Notes: a model not told the origin generated them from the sequence alone. A DNA stretch of 64,000 bases from Oscillospiraceae bacterium (GCA_017434755.1 JAFRER010000001.1:1-64000), one strand, 5' to 3'; shown: positions 44,782 to 54,662, numbered from the stretch's first letter. Program-made: numbers and translations.

Positions 44782-46578
44782 ATGGAAAGACTGCCTAAAA
44801 GAAGTGAGGTCCCGGCGGAACTCACCTGGAACCTCAGCGACATTTTCGAAAGCGATGAAGCCTGGGCAAAGGAGAACGAAGCCCTGAAAAACGAGATCCC
44901 GAACATAGCGGCTTTCAGGGGAAAGCTCGGGGAGAGCGCGGAAAACCTCCTGAACTATTTCCGAAAGAACGACGAACTCTCGGTGAGGATATCGAAGCTG
45001 CACGGATACGCCTCCTGCAAGAGCGATCAGGACACGACCGACAGCTTTTACCTTGACATGAAAAACAAGGCTGTGTCGACGATCATATCCATCATCGGTG
45101 CGGGTGCGTTTGCAAATCCCGAGATCATGGAGATCCCGGATGAGACGCTCGACCTGTTTTATGCGGTCCAGCCTGCGCTTGCCGGATATGAGCGGGCGCT
45201 GTATTCGATCCGCAGGAGAAAGGAGCATATCCTTTCGGAAAAGGAGGAAACGCTCCTTGCGGCCGCAGAGGAGATCGGAAGAGCTCCGGGCGAGGTCGCG
45301 GAAGCCCTCAGAGACGCGGACCTGAAATATCCGGACGTTGTCGACAGCAGGGGAGAGCTGCATCAGCTCACCTCGGGCACCTTTGTGCTGCTGGAGCAGA
45401 GTCCCGACCGGGTGCTGAGAAAGAATGCGTTCGAGGCGGCCTACGGCAGACTGGGTGAGATGAAGAACACGATCGCCTCCACGCTGAATGCGCAGTTCCG
45501 GCAGCTGATGTTCTTCTCGGAGGCCAGAAAATACCCCGACACACTTTCCGCCTCCCTCGACTCAAACGAGGTGCCGGTCCCCGTATATCTCAACCTGATC
45601 GACACCGTGGACGCAAATCTCGGAAAGTTGCACAGATATGTGTCTCTTCGCAAAAAAATGCTCGGTGTTCCTCAACTGCATATGTATGATGTGTACGTGC
45701 CCATCGTGGCCGACGCAGACAGGAAGATCCGCTGGGAGGAGGCGAAGGAGACCGTTCTTGAGGCTCTCGCGGTACTGGGTGAGGATTATGTTTCTCTTCT
45801 GCGGATAGGCTTTGAAGAGCGCTGGATCGATGTGCTCGAGAACGAGGGCAAGCGCGGCGGCGCCTATTCCAGCGGCAGCAGCAGACCGCACCCCTATGTC
45901 CTTCTCAATCACAAGGACAATCTCGACTGCATGTTCACCCTCGCCCACGAAATGGGCCACGCCCTGCACAGCTGGCACTCCACCGAGAACCAGCCCGTGG
46001 CGTATGCGGACTATGTGATATTCGTGGCGGAGGTCGCCTCCACCTGCAACGAGATCCTGCTGATGCGCCATCTTCTCGACAGGACTTCCGACAGAAAGGA
46101 GCGGGCGTATCTTCAGAACCACTTCCTCGAGGAGTTCAAGGGCACGCTGTTCCGGCAGACCATGTTCGCGGAATTCGAGCTCTGGATGGGCCGCACCGCG
46201 GAATCCGGCGCGTCTCTGACAGCGGACGTGCTGTGTGAGAAGTATCTGGAGCTCAACAAAAAGTATTTCGGCCCCGATATGATCAGCGATGACGAGATCG
46301 CGCTGGAGTGGGCCAGGATCCCGCACTTTTTCTATGATTACTATGTCTTCCAGTATGCCACCGGCTTTTCCGCAGCGGTAGCCATAGCCAACAGGATCCT
46401 TGCCGAAGGTGCGGACGCGGTCGCGGATTACAAACGCTTCCTCTCGGGAGGCTGCAGCACGGATCCCATATCGCTGCTGAAGATCGCCGGTGTGGATATG
46501 GGGTCTCCCGAGCCGGTGGAGTCCGCGCTGGAGTTCTTCGGGCAGCTCCTGGATGAGTTCGAGGAACTCATGGGATAA
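44782..46578 (+). CDS. pepF: Oligoendopeptidase F
   Basis: 598 residues, the normal size for M3B peptidases. It begins RSEVPAELTWNLSDIFESDEAW. The zinc site is FTLAHEMGHALHSWHST with catalytic Glu, and EVASTCNEILL carries the third ligand. The substrate-recognition segment FYDYYVFQYATGFSAAVAIA is also present. It cleaves short peptides in the cytoplasm. It starts 28 bases after the M20 gene, so peptide breakdown may be a shared theme of this operon. Confidence 0.96.
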   Translation: MERLPKRSEVPAELTWNLSDIFESDEAWAKENEALKNEIPNIAAFRGKLGESAENLLNYFRKNDELSVRISKLHGYASCKSDQDTTDSFYLDMKNKAVSTIISIIGAGAFANPEIMEIPDETLDLFYAVQPALAGYERALYSIRRRKEHILSEKEETLLAAAEEIGRAPGEVAEALRDADLKYPDVVDSRGELHQLTSGTFVLLEQSPDRVLRKNAFEAAYGRLGEMKNTIASTLNAQFRQLMFFSEARKYPDTLSASLDSNEVPVPVYLNLIDTVDANLGKLHRYVSLRKKMLGVPQLHMYDVYVPIVADADRKIRWEEAKETVLEALAVLGEDYVSLLRIGFEERWIDVLENEGKRGGAYSSGSSRPHPYVLLNHKDNLDCMFTLAHEMGHALHSWHSTENQPVAYADYVIFVAEVASTCNEILLMRHLLDRTSDRKERAYLQNHFLEEFKGTLFRQTMFAEFELWMGRTAESGASLTADVLCEKYLELNKKYFGPDMISDDEIALEWARIPHFFYDYYVFQYATGFSAAVAIANRILAEGADAVADYKRFLSGGCSTDPISLLKIAGVDMGSPEPVESALEFFGQLLDEFEELMG

Positions 46579-46609
46579 CAGAACAAAACAAAGAAAAGAG
46601 GATACAGCC

Positions 46610-47857
46610 ATGATAATGGATTGCGAAAAATACGCCGGAAAATGCGTCTGCGGAAAAGAGCACGAGCTGGAGACGAAAATGGTCGTCGTCGAATACGGCG
46701 CGCTGGAAAACTTCGAAAAGTACATGGAGGCTGCCGGCCTTGCGGGGAAAAGGCGCACCGTGGTGTACGACAGCGTCGTCTACGGCATCACGGAGGGAAA
46801 GCATGTCCGCGCCGATCAGGAGATCGTTCTGCCCGCGCAGGGACTCCGTTCCGAGGACATCCTCATAGAGGATATGATGACGAAGCTGGCCGATCCCGAG
46901 GTCATCGTCACGGTCGGTGCCGGGACCATGATGGACTTCGGCCGGTATCCCGCCTATAAGCTGGGCATCCCATTCGTCGCGATCCCCACTCTCGCAAGCT
47001 CAGACGGCTTCACCGCACGCATCTGCTCCGTCATCGTCGACGGACAGAAGAAATCCATCCCGATGAAGGCCCCCGAACTGGTCGTCGCGGATCTGGATAT
47101 CATAAAGGGTGCGCCGAAGAGGCTCATTGCCTCCGGGATCAACGACATCCTTGCCAAATACGTCTCCCTCGCGGACTGGAAGATCGCGGCGCTCGTCTCC
47201 GGCGAGGACTTCTGCCCCGTGATCTATGACCTCGCAAAGGAGGCGCTCGATATCATGAGAGCCGCCGCGGATAAATATGCCGCCACCGGCGAGATCGACC
47301 ATGAGGCCATGACCATGGCGCAGATGAAATCCGGCCTCACAATGCAGCTGTGGGTGAATTCCAGAGCCGCGTCAGGAGCTGAGCATCTGATCGCCCACCT
47401 CGTGGAGATGCATCCTCCCGGCTTCGAGAAGGCCGAAGGCATACACGGCGAGTGCGTCGGTGTGGGCACCTTCCTCTGCGTGAAAAAATACCATGAGCTC
47501 GCAAAGCAGCTTCCGAAGGCAAAACCCTTTGAGCCTCTCTCCGAGGACTGGGTCAGGGAAAAGTTCGGGGAGGCCCTGTATGAGGGGATTGTAGAGGAGA
47601 ACAGGAATGATGTCCTTGCCACCTTCGACCCGCAGGTCATCGTCGACAACTGGGAGAAGATCCGCGCCATCATAGCGGAGATCCCGCCTGCTGAGGAACT
47701 CGAAGAGCTTTATAAGGCGGTCGGAGCGAAGTATCTCCCGGAGCATATAGGGATAGATCCTTCCATGACAGAGGAGATCCTTCCGGTCTCCGCCGCGATA
47801 AGAAACCGCCTTACGCTGATCCGTATGCTCCGGGTGCTCGATTTTCAGGAGAAATGA
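46610..47857 (+). CDS. sn-glycerol-1-phosphate dehydrogenase-like enzyme
   Basis: 415 residues of the iron-containing alcohol dehydrogenase/dehydroquinate synthase fold. NAD-binding VTVGAGTMMDFGRYPAYK, IPTLASSDGFTARICSVI, and metal-site residues in AASGAEHLIAHLVEM and GIHGECVGVGT match the glycerol-1-phosphate dehydrogenase group (archaeal EgsA, Bacillus AraM). These reduce dihydroxyacetone phosphate to G1P, the archaeal-type lipid stereoisomer. A different small substrate is possible. Start at 46610 with AAAGAGGA upstream. It overlaps the next gene's first ATG by 4 bases. The upstream part of the open frame overlaps pepF and is not coding. Confidence 0.82.
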   Translation: MIMDCEKYAGKCVCGKEHELETKMVVVEYGALENFEKYMEAAGLAGKRRTVVYDSVVYGITEGKHVRADQEIVLPAQGLRSEDILIEDMMTKLADPEVIVTVGAGTMMDFGRYPAYKLGIPFVAIPTLASSDGFTARICSVIVDGQKKSIPMKAPELVVADLDIIKGAPKRLIASGINDILAKYVSLADWKIAALVSGEDFCPVIYDLAKEALDIMRAAADKYAATGEIDHEAMTMAQMKSGLTMQLWVNSRAASGAEHLIAHLVEMHPPGFEKAEGIHGECVGVGTFLCVKKYHELAKQLPKAKPFEPLSEDWVREKFGEALYEGIVEENRNDVLATFDPQVIVDNWEKIRAIIAEIPPAEELEELYKAVGAKYLPEHIGIDPSMTEEILPVSAAIRNRLTLIRMLRVLDFQEK

Positions 47858-49335
47858 TGGAAAAGCTCAATGTCTGCCTTATTAACGATTCGTTCCCGCC
47901 TGCGATAGACGGCGTGGCGAACGCGGTCGTAAACTACGGCAGGATCATCAGCGGCGGGCTCGGCAGTGCTTCGGTGGTCACGCCCTATTATCCCGATGCG
48001 GACGATTCCGTCTTCGGTTTTCCCGTCATCCGGTATCCCAGCATAGACATGACCAAATTCGTCGGATACCGCGCGGGCGTGCCCTTTTCGGCGGATGTGA
48101 TGAGGCAGCTCGAGGTCTCGGATTTTGATATCATCCACAGCCACTGCCCGGTCACATCCACCCTCTTTGCGAGGACTCTGCGCGAGCGTCTCAATATTCC
48201 CATCGTCATGACCTACCATACCAAGTTCGACATCGACATTGCGAATGCCGTGAAGAGCAGGGTGCTGCAGGCGGAAGCTGCGAAACTCCTCGTGGAGAAC
48301 ATCTCCGCCTGCGACGAGGTCTGGACGGTGAGCCGCGGGGCTGGGGAGAACCTCCGGAAACTCGGCTATGCGGGCAGCTATACCGTGGTTCCGAACGGAG
48401 TGGATTTTCCGCGCGGCAGAGTCAGTGCGGACGCCTCGGAGGCGGCCTGCGCCGGATACGATCTGCCGAAGCGTGTGCCGCTGTTCCTGTTCGTCGGCAG
48501 GATGATGTGGTACAAGGGCATCCGGATCATCCTCGACGCTCTCGCAGGGCTTAAGGCGGACGGTACCGATTTCCGCATGGTCTTCATCGGCGGAGGCGGC
48601 GACAAGGAGGAGATCGTATCCTGCGCGGAGAAGCTCGGTCTCGGTGACAGGGTGTTCTTCACGGATCCGATCCGTGACAGGGACATCATCCGGGCCTGGT
48701 ACTGCAGAGCGGACCTTTTCCTCTTCCCCTCGACCTTCGACACCAATGGTCTCGTGGTAAGGGAAGCCGCGGCCTGCGGACTGGCCAGCGTTCTGGTAGC
48801 GGGAAGCTGCGCGGCCGAGGATTCCGCGGACGGAGAGGACAGCTTTCTCATTGAGGAGAACGCGGAGTCCATGAGGCGGATGCTCAAAAGACTCTGCGCG
48901 GAGCCGGAACGCATGAAAGCGGCCGGCGCGAAGGCCATGGAAAGCCTATATATCTCATGGGAGGATTCGGTCAGACACGCGTATGGGATGTACGGCACTG
49001 TCATCGAAAACTACAGGAGCGGCCTGTATCCCGCGCATGAGACCCCCGGAGACGATATGTTCCGCTGGGCTTCCGATACTCTCGAGAGCGTGAGCCGCCG
49101 GAAGGAGTTCCTCCGCTATGTGCAGGAGGGCTTCCTTCGGGAACAGCAGCGCTACCATGAGGAGAGCGAGGCGGATGCCGAGAGGATCAGAAGCCTTCTG
49201 CAGGAGAGAAAAGAGCGGCTTCAGAGCCTCATCGAGGACGGAGAGAACAAAGTCCGTTCGGATATCGAATTCGCAAAGGCCTCCTTCCGGGAAACGCTGG
49301 ATGATATCTCCCGCTTCATGGACCGGTATAAGTGA
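47857..49335 (+). CDS. GT4 glycosyltransferase with C-terminal coiled coil
   Basis: 492 residues. N-terminal Rossmann part (NVCLINDSFPPAIDGVANAVVNYG, DFDIIHSHCPVTSTLFA, VMTYHTKFDIDIANAV) is typical of diacylglycerol or glycan GT4 enzymes. LFVGRMMWYKGIRI and FLFPSTFDTNGLVVREAAACG hold the donor-binding Ex7E-like region. From about residue 395 the protein becomes a highly charged helix (EEFLRE ... ERIRSLLQERKERLQ) likely to be a coiled coil. ATG at 47857 was preferred over 47854 because AGGAG would be too close to the first. It is coupled to the G1P-dehydrogenase-like gene. Confidence 0.87.
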   Translation: MEKLNVCLINDSFPPAIDGVANAVVNYGRIISGGLGSASVVTPYYPDADDSVFGFPVIRYPSIDMTKFVGYRAGVPFSADVMRQLEVSDFDIIHSHCPVTSTLFARTLRERLNIPIVMTYHTKFDIDIANAVKSRVLQAEAAKLLVENISACDEVWTVSRGAGENLRKLGYAGSYTVVPNGVDFPRGRVSADASEAACAGYDLPKRVPLFLFVGRMMWYKGIRIILDALAGLKADGTDFRMVFIGGGGDKEEIVSCAEKLGLGDRVFFTDPIRDRDIIRAWYCRADLFLFPSTFDTNGLVVREAAACGLASVLVAGSCAAEDSADGEDSFLIEENAESMRRMLKRLCAEPERMKAAGAKAMESLYISWEDSVRHAYGMYGTVIENYRSGLYPAHETPGDDMFRWASDTLESVSRRKEFLRYVQEGFLREQQRYHEESEADAERIRSLLQERKERLQSLIEDGENKVRSDIEFAKASFRETLDDISRFMDRYK

Positions 49336-49344
49336 ATGTATATG

Positions 49345-49376
49345 CGAAAAGGCCATGGGCACCAGCCCATGGCCTT
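49345..49376 (-). terminator. Terminator of the trpS-phosphoesterase-gltX operon
   Basis: Perfect 12-bp stem AAGGCCATGGGC / GCCCATGGCCTT with a 4-base loop, followed on the minus strand by TTTTCGC. It lies between convergent genes and may also stop the plus-strand operon. Confidence 0.75.
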
Positions 49377-49396
49377 AAACATTTTACAGGATCTGT

Positions 49397-50872
49397 TCAG
49401 CTCAGCTTTTCGATCGCGATATCCAGCCTGCGGAGAGTCTCCGCCTTGCCGAGTATGCGGCAGATCTCCACGGCCCCGCCGGGGGTGACCGCTTTGCCGG
49501 CCGCGGCGATGCGCACCGGCCACATGACCTTGGCGTTTTTGGTCTCCATCTTCTCCACGAGCGAAGTCATCGCGGCGAGGATGTGCTCGTCGTCCCAGAC
49601 GTCGAGCGCCTCGAACAGGGGCTTCATTGCCTTGAGTACCTCAAGGGAGGACTCTCTGTCGGTCTTGGATTTCTTGTGCACAAAGAGCTCCGTGTCATAA
49701 TCGGGAAGCGCATCGAAGAAATCGAGTTTTTCGGGAATATCCGTGAGTACCTCCGTACGCTGCTGCAAAAGCGCGGCAATGGCGGCAGCGTCATAGGCGG
49801 GGTTCTTCACAGCCTGCCGGATATAGGGCTCCGCGACTTCGGCGAACCTTTCCGGACTCATGGCGCGGATGTATTCGCTGTTGAAATACCGGAGCTTCTC
49901 GATATCGAATATGGCGGGGGATTTGGAGACTCCGGAGAGGTCGAAGATCTCCTTGAGTTCGTCAAGTGAGAAGATCTCCCGTTCGCCTTTGGGGTTCCAG
50001 CCGAGCAGCGCCACGTAGTTGAGCACGGCGTCGGTCAGGAAACCCTGCGCGATCAGGTCCTCGTAGGAGGGATCTCCGTGCCGCTTCGACATCTTGTTGT
50101 GCGCATCACGCATGACAGGCGAGCAGTGCACGTATTTCGGGATATCCCAGCCGAAGCCCTCGTAGAGCAGGTTGTATTTCGGCGCCGAGGAGAGATACTC
50201 GCTCCCGCGCACCACATGGGTGATGCCCATGAGGTGGTCGTCCACGACGTTGGCGAAGTTGTAGGTGGGCAGACCGTCCCGCTTTATGAGCACCTGATCG
50301 TCGAGCGAGGAATTCTCCACGGTGATGTCGCCGAATATCTCGTCGTGGAAGGTGGTGGTGCCCTCGTGCGGGATCCTCTGGCGGATCACATAGGGAGCCC
50401 CGGAGGAGGCCTTCGCGTCGGACTCCTCGCGGCTCATGCCGCGGCAGGGATCATCTGCGCGTCCGAACTCGCCGCTGTCCTCCTCGGACTCCGTCTTCTC
50501 GCAGAAGCAGCGGTAGGCGTGCCCGCGGTCCATCAGAAGCTCGGCGTATTCCTTATAGAGCGGCCTGCGCTCGGTCTGAATGTACGGAGCGACGGGACCG
50601 CCGACATCGGGACCCTCGTCATGGTCGATACGGCACTCCGCCAGGGTCTTGTAGATCACGTCCACGGCGCCCTCCACGAGCCTGCCCTGGTCCGTGTCCT
50701 CGATCCGGAGAATAAAGGTCCCGTCCGCGTGCCGCGCGATAAGATAGGTATAAAGAGCGGTGCGAAGATTTCCCACGTGCATGTAGCCGGTGGGCGAGGG
50801 GGCGAAACGTGTGCGCACCTTTCCCTTCGGGATGCGCGCCTCCATCTCCGCGAACCATTTGCTGTCTTTCAT
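49397..50872 (-). CDS. gltX: Glutamyl-tRNA synthetase
   Basis: 491 residues. Class I HIGH region reads RTRFAPSPTGYMHVGNLRTALYTYL, FILRIEDTDQGRLVEGA follows, and the KMSKR motif is in DAHNKMSKRHGDPS. The C-terminal part is the helical anticodon-binding domain. Whether it charges only tRNA-Glu or also tRNA-Gln cannot be told here. CTGGAGG is upstream of the ATG. It is the last gene of a trpS-phosphoesterase-gltX operon. Confidence 0.97.
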   Translation of the reverse strand: MKDSKWFAEMEARIPKGKVRTRFAPSPTGYMHVGNLRTALYTYLIARHADGTFILRIEDTDQGRLVEGAVDVIYKTLAECRIDHDEGPDVGGPVAPYIQTERRPLYKEYAELLMDRGHAYRCFCEKTESEEDSGEFGRADDPCRGMSREESDAKASSGAPYVIRQRIPHEGTTTFHDEIFGDITVENSSLDDQVLIKRDGLPTYNFANVVDDHLMGITHVVRGSEYLSSAPKYNLLYEGFGWDIPKYVHCSPVMRDAHNKMSKRHGDPSYEDLIAQGFLTDAVLNYVALLGWNPKGEREIFSLDELKEIFDLSGVSKSPAIFDIEKLRYFNSEYIRAMSPERFAEVAEPYIRQAVKNPAYDAAAIAALLQQRTEVLTDIPEKLDFFDALPDYDTELFVHKKSKTDRESSLEVLKAMKPLFEALDVWDDEHILAAMTSLVEKMETKNAKVMWPVRIAAAGKAVTPGGAVEICRILGKAETLRRLDIAIEKLS

Positions 50873-50924
50873 TCTTCTGACCTCCAGAAAGGTTTACATA
50901 ATCTTCCAAGGCGCTCCCGCTGCG

Positions 50925-51407
50925 TTACAGAGGAGCGATCTGTGTGGATACGGCTCCGTTCTCGTAGACTTCCACCTTTGCCCACGTGGGTTCCCTGCCT
51001 CTCCCGGCAGAGCCGGGGTTGAGCAGCTTCACGCTGCCGAAGTCCTCGTTCAGAGCCCTGTGTGTATGACCGAACATAGCGATCGAGGCGCCCCGTTCGA
51101 GAGCGGCGTATCCGAGCCGCGAATAATCGCCCCAGTCGACGTCATAGAGATGCCCGTGGGTGATCAGGGCCTTCACGGGACCGAGCGGGACCAGATCGTC
51201 CGCCGGAGCGGTCGGGACCATGTCGCAGTTTCCGCACACGTTATACAGCGCGACCTCGGGAAATTCCCGCCGGATGACCGCGGCGTCCCTCTCGTAGTCG
51301 CCCAGATGGATGACCACGTCCGGCCTGTAGCGCCGGATGGCCTCAAGCATCAGCGCGGTGTTCGAATGCGTGTCGGAAAAGACGGCGGCTTTCAGCACCG
51401 GCGTCAT
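50925..51407 (-). CDS. Metallophosphoesterase of the YfcE/MJ0936 type
   Basis: 160 residues. The calcineurin-like fold is shown by [41 protein letters not shown] and [11 protein letters not shown], giving all metal ligands. Family members cleave phosphodiesters or small phosphate esters, and the substrate is unknown. It overlaps the trpS stop by 4 bases (ATGA) and is followed by gltX after 52 bases. Confidence 0.92.
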   Translation of the reverse strand: MTPVLKAAVFSDTHSNTALMLEAIRRYRPDVVIHLGDYERDAAVIRREFPEVALYNVCGNCDMVPTAPADDLVPLGPVKALITHGHLYDVDWGDYSRLGYAALERGASIAMFGHTHRALNEDFGSVKLLNPGSAGRGREPTWAKVEVYENGAVSTQIAPL

Positions 51408-52417
51408 AGCTGCGGTTTCTCCACAAAGCCAAGCTTTTTATAGACCTTGCGCAGCGTTCTGGAGGCGGTGTAAGCTGCCTTCCTCGCGCCTTCGGCGTAA
51501 ATGCCCTGCAGGTATGCCTTGTCGGCAAGCATCCGCTCGGCTTCTTCCCGGATCGGCCGAAGCGTCTCGACAACGGCCTCGCCGACGGCTGGCTTGAAGA
51601 CGCCGTAGCCTTTGCCGGCAAACTCGGCCTCGATCTCCGCAAAGCTCTTTCCGGTGACGGAGGAGTAGATGTTCATGAGGTTCGCCACGCCGGGCTTCTC
51701 GTCGGGGGCATAGCGCACGCAGTTTTCGCTGTCGGAGTCGGTGACGGCCCTCTTGAACTTGCGGGCGATGTCATCGGGAGAGTCCATGAGGAACACGCAG
51801 CCCTGCGGGTCCGACTTGGACATCTTGGATTTCGGATCACCGAGGCTCATGACCCGCGCGCCCACCTTGGGGATGAAAGGCTCGGGGACCTTGAAGGTCT
51901 CGCCGTAGAGATTGTTGAAGCGGATGGCGATATCCCGTGAGAGCTCCACATGCTGCTTCTGGTCCTCGCCGACGGGGACTTTATCCGTCTGATACAGCAG
52001 GATATCCGCCGCCATCAGGGTGGGATAGGTGAACAGACCGCCGTTGATGTTCTCGGCGTGTTTGGCGCTCTTGTCTTTGAACTGGGTCATGCGGCTGAGC
52101 TCGCCGAACATGGTGTAGCAGTTGAGCACCCAGCCGAGCTCTGCGTGCTCATGCACGTGGCTCTGGATGAAGATGGTGTTCTGCTCCGGATCGAGTCCGC
52201 AGGCCACATACTGGGCAAGCTGGATGAGCGAGCGCTTCCGGAGCTCCGCCGGCTCCTGCCTCACGGTGATGGAGTGCATGTCCACGATGCAGTAATAGCA
52301 GTTGTATTCATCCGCAAGGGACACCCAGTTTTTGATCGCCCCGAGATAGTTCCCGAGATGGAGACTGCCGGAGGGCTGGATCCCCGAGAATATGACCGGT
52401 TTTGCCTTGTTGTCCAT
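51404..52417 (-). CDS. trpS: Tryptophanyl-tRNA synthetase
   Basis: 337 residues. The class I HIGH region is [19 protein letters not shown] and the KMSKS motif is in [34 protein letters not shown] is characteristic. ATG at 52417 was chosen because GAGGCGGGA precedes it, and the ATG at 52435 has no site. The enzyme charges tRNA-Trp. No T-box was found in the short upstream gap, which holds the dapF terminator. Confidence 0.97.
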   Translation of the reverse strand: MDNKAKPVIFSGIQPSGSLHLGNYLGAIKNWVSLADEYNCYYCIVDMHSITVRQEPAELRKRSLIQLAQYVACGLDPEQNTIFIQSHVHEHAELGWVLNCYTMFGELSRMTQFKDKSAKHAENINGGLFTYPTLMAADILLYQTDKVPVGEDQKQHVELSRDIAIRFNNLYGETFKVPEPFIPKVGARVMSLGDPKSKMSKSDPQGCVFLMDSPDDIARKFKRAVTDSDSENCVRYAPDEKPGVANLMNIYSSVTGKSFAEIEAEFAGKGYGVFKPAVGEAVVETLRPIREEAERMLADKAYLQGIYAEGARKAAYTASRTLRKVYKKLGFVEKPQL

Positions 52418-52442
52418 TTTCCCGCCTCTTTTCATGTCGAAT

Positions 52443-52476
52443 AAGTAAAACTCCTGCCCCGATCATGGGACAGGAG
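52443..52476 (-). terminator. Terminator of the DAACS transporter-dapF operon
   Basis: Stem CTCCTGTCCC / GGGGCAGGAG (one wobble) on the minus strand, followed by TTTTACTTATT. It lies 48 bases past the dapF stop and just before trpS. Confidence 0.8.
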
Positions 52477-52524
52477 AAACACATCGGTAAGCTTGAAAAA
52501 TTATAGTATCCGCAGGCAGTCTTG

Positions 52525-53349
52525 TCAAGAAATACTTGCCGTTTCGCCCTCTCCGAGGGTCACGGCGGGACCCGTCAGGCGGATGTCGCGGATATTGCCG
52601 TTTTCGTTGATGAGAGAAACCTGCAGCATGCCGCCCGGCATCCCGATCGTGATACGTGAGGGGGAAGCAGCGGACAGCACGGCAAATGCGCAGGCGATTG
52701 CGCCGCAGCCGGTCCCGCAGGCCAGCGTGAAATCCTCCACGCCGCGCTCATAGGTCACAGCCTTTGCCGAGTCCGGCCCCGTCTTCTGCACGAAACTCAC
52801 ATTGGCGCCCCGCGGGAATTCCGCCGCATGCCGGAGCGCCCGTCCTGTCTCGCGCAGAGCGTCTGTGCAAAGATGCGGGTCGGTTTCGGTGAAAACGACC
52901 GCGTGCGGGATCCCGGGATCGCCGAGCTCGACATAGAAGCAGTCACAGTCCTGTCCGCCGAGAAGGACATGCCTGTGCGGATCGAGTACGGAGGGATCGT
53001 TCAGGCGCACCTCATAGACCTCGCCGCTGATACGTTTTGCCGTGACAAGACCTGCATCCGTCTTTATCCGGATGTTTTCGGGATCGGAGGCAAGACCGTG
53101 CTCGACGGCATACTTTGCGAGGCATCGTGCCCCGTTGCCGCACATCTCTCCGACGGATCCGTCGGAATTGATGAACAGCATGCCGATGTCCGCATCGGAT
53201 GCCGGGACGATCGCGATCAGCCCGTCCAGGCTCTCATATGCACAGAGCTTCACCGCAAGTGCCCTGCAGGCATCTTCGGACAGATCGGAGCTCGTATTAT
53301 CAAGAAGCACGAAGCCGTTTCCGGCTCCGTGCATTTTTGTATAGTTCAT
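52525..53349 (-). CDS. dapF: Diaminopimelate epimerase
   Basis: 274 residues. It starts NYTKMHGAGNGFVLLDN. The two catalytic cysteines are in GEMCGNGARCLA and LACGTGCGAIACA. It converts LL- to meso-diaminopimelate for lysine and cell wall. It begins 8 bases after the DAACS transporter stop, an unusual partner for this gene, and ends at the operon terminator. The other lysine-pathway genes are not in the window. Confidence 0.96.
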   Translation of the reverse strand: MNYTKMHGAGNGFVLLDNTSSDLSEDACRALAVKLCAYESLDGLIAIVPASDADIGMLFINSDGSVGEMCGNGARCLAKYAVEHGLASDPENIRIKTDAGLVTAKRISGEVYEVRLNDPSVLDPHRHVLLGGQDCDCFYVELGDPGIPHAVVFTETDPHLCTDALRETGRALRHAAEFPRGANVSFVQKTGPDSAKAVTYERGVEDFTLACGTGCGAIACAFAVLSAASPSRITIGMPGGMLQVSLINENGNIRDIRLTGPAVTLGEGETASIS

Positions 53350-53357
53350 TTGACCCT

Positions 53358-54632
53358 TTACTGATCTGAGCCGGCCTCATCCGGAACGGAAGGCTCGGCA
53401 GCTTCGGCAGTCTCACCGTGCAGCTTCTTCTGCAGCCAGTCCTTGCCGTCGTTGAACCTGGAAACGATGTAGGAGGCAACGTAGTCGCCTGCCGCGTTGA
53501 CCATGGTGGCGGGAGGATCGACGAGGTCGCCGATGGCCTGTGCAATCGGGAAGGCGATGGCAAGCTGCTCGGGGAAGAACAGCGAACAGAGCACGAGCTC
53601 ACCGGTTCCGCCGCCGCCCGGAATGCCGGACATGGCCACGGAGGAGACGGTCGCCACGATGATGGCGAGGATCGCGTCAGCAGAGCCGAAGTTCTTGCCG
53701 AACATGCCGAACAGGAAGGCGACCTTGATAATGGCGCTCATGCCGGAGCCGTCCATGTTCATGGTGGCGCCCATCGGGAGCACGATGTCGGTGACGTCCT
53801 TGGAGATGCCTGTGTCCTCGGAGACCTCCATGTTCGTGGGGATGGTCGCAACGGAGGAGCAGGTGCCGAAGGCGACTGCAGCGGGACGGAACAGATGCCT
53901 GAACATGACGCCGATCGCGCCCTTGCCGCCGCCGAAGCGTGCGTAGAGCGGGAAGAAGATGAACATGTAGGCGAATGCCACGACGTAGTAGAGGATGATG
54001 GCTCTTGCGTAGCTGGACACGAAGTCCGCACCGTGCGTGGCGACGAGAGAGGCAAAGAAGCCGAAGAATCCGATCGGAGCATAGAAGCTGATAATCTTGA
54101 TGACCTTCATCAGGACTTTCGTGATCTCATCCAGCAGCTGGGCGACCTTGGTCTCACGCCCGCCGCAGAGCTGCACGCCGAAGCCGAAGAAGATGCCCGC
54201 GACGATGAGCTGGAGGATGGAACGGCGGCTCCAGAGATCGGGGAAGTCCGGTTTGGTGAAGAAGCCGACGATCATATCGCCTGCGCTCATGGGCTCGGAG
54301 GCGCCGGCCTCAAACGCGGGGTCTCCGGTGTAGATCGGGATGAAGCGGACGAGCACATACATGAGGACAGAGGCGATGATGGTGGTGCACATGAAGGTGA
54401 TCACCGTGGTCCCCATGAGTTTTCCGGCCCTTCTCGCACTTTTCATGTTGGCGATGGAAGAGGAGATGGAGAAGAAGACCATCGGGACGACGACGCAGAA
54501 CATCATGTTGATGAACAGCGTTCCGAGCGGCTCAAGAGCGGTGGCGCCCGGCCACGCGAAGCCGACGATGATACCGAGGACGATGCCGATAATCATCGTG
54601 AAGAAGAACCAGTTGTTCTTGAGGAATTTCAT
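53358..54632 (-). CDS. Dicarboxylate/amino acid:cation symporter (DAACS family)
   Basis: 424 residues with about eight membrane spans. N-terminal WFFFTMIIGIVLGIIVGF, PMVFFSISSSIANM, the hairpin-1 region FGTCSSVATIPTN, and the metal/substrate motif NMDGSG in MGATMNMDGSGM are all typical, as is MSGIPGGGGTGELVL. The family takes up glutamate, aspartate, serine, cystine or C4-dicarboxylates with Na+ or H+. It is divergent from an AraC-type regulator, and a promoter with a direct repeat at its -35 lies between. Confidence 0.93.
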   Translation of the reverse strand: MKFLKNNWFFFTMIIGIVLGIIVGFAWPGATALEPLGTLFINMMFCVVVPMVFFSISSSIANMKSARRAGKLMGTTVITFMCTTIIASVLMYVLVRFIPIYTGDPAFEAGASEPMSAGDMIVGFFTKPDFPDLWSRRSILQLIVAGIFFGFGVQLCGGRETKVAQLLDEITKVLMKVIKIISFYAPIGFFGFFASLVATHGADFVSSYARAIILYYVVAFAYMFIFFPLYARFGGGKGAIGVMFRHLFRPAAVAFGTCSSVATIPTNMEVSEDTGISKDVTDIVLPMGATMNMDGSGMSAIIKVAFLFGMFGKNFGSADAILAIIVATVSSVAMSGIPGGGGTGELVLCSLFFPEQLAIAFPIAQAIGDLVDPPATMVNAAGDYVASYIVSRFNDGKDWLQKKLHGETAEAAEPSVPDEAGSDQ

Positions 54633-54662
54633 GGTGACCTCCTATAAAATAAAGCTGCGTTT

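Noticed and set aside
42906-44906. 666-residue minus-strand open frame opposite the M20 gene
   Set aside because: The M20 motifs are on the plus strand. The antisense frame has no motif or ribosome binding site.
52443-52476. Regulatory leader hairpin of trpS
   Set aside because: The stem plus T-run fits an ordinary terminator for dapF, and no anti-terminator pairing was visible.
53418-54647. 409-residue Asp/Glu/Gly/His-rich plus-strand open frame
   Set aside because: It is the shadow of the DAACS transporter. The biased composition comes from antisense codons of a hydrophobic protein.
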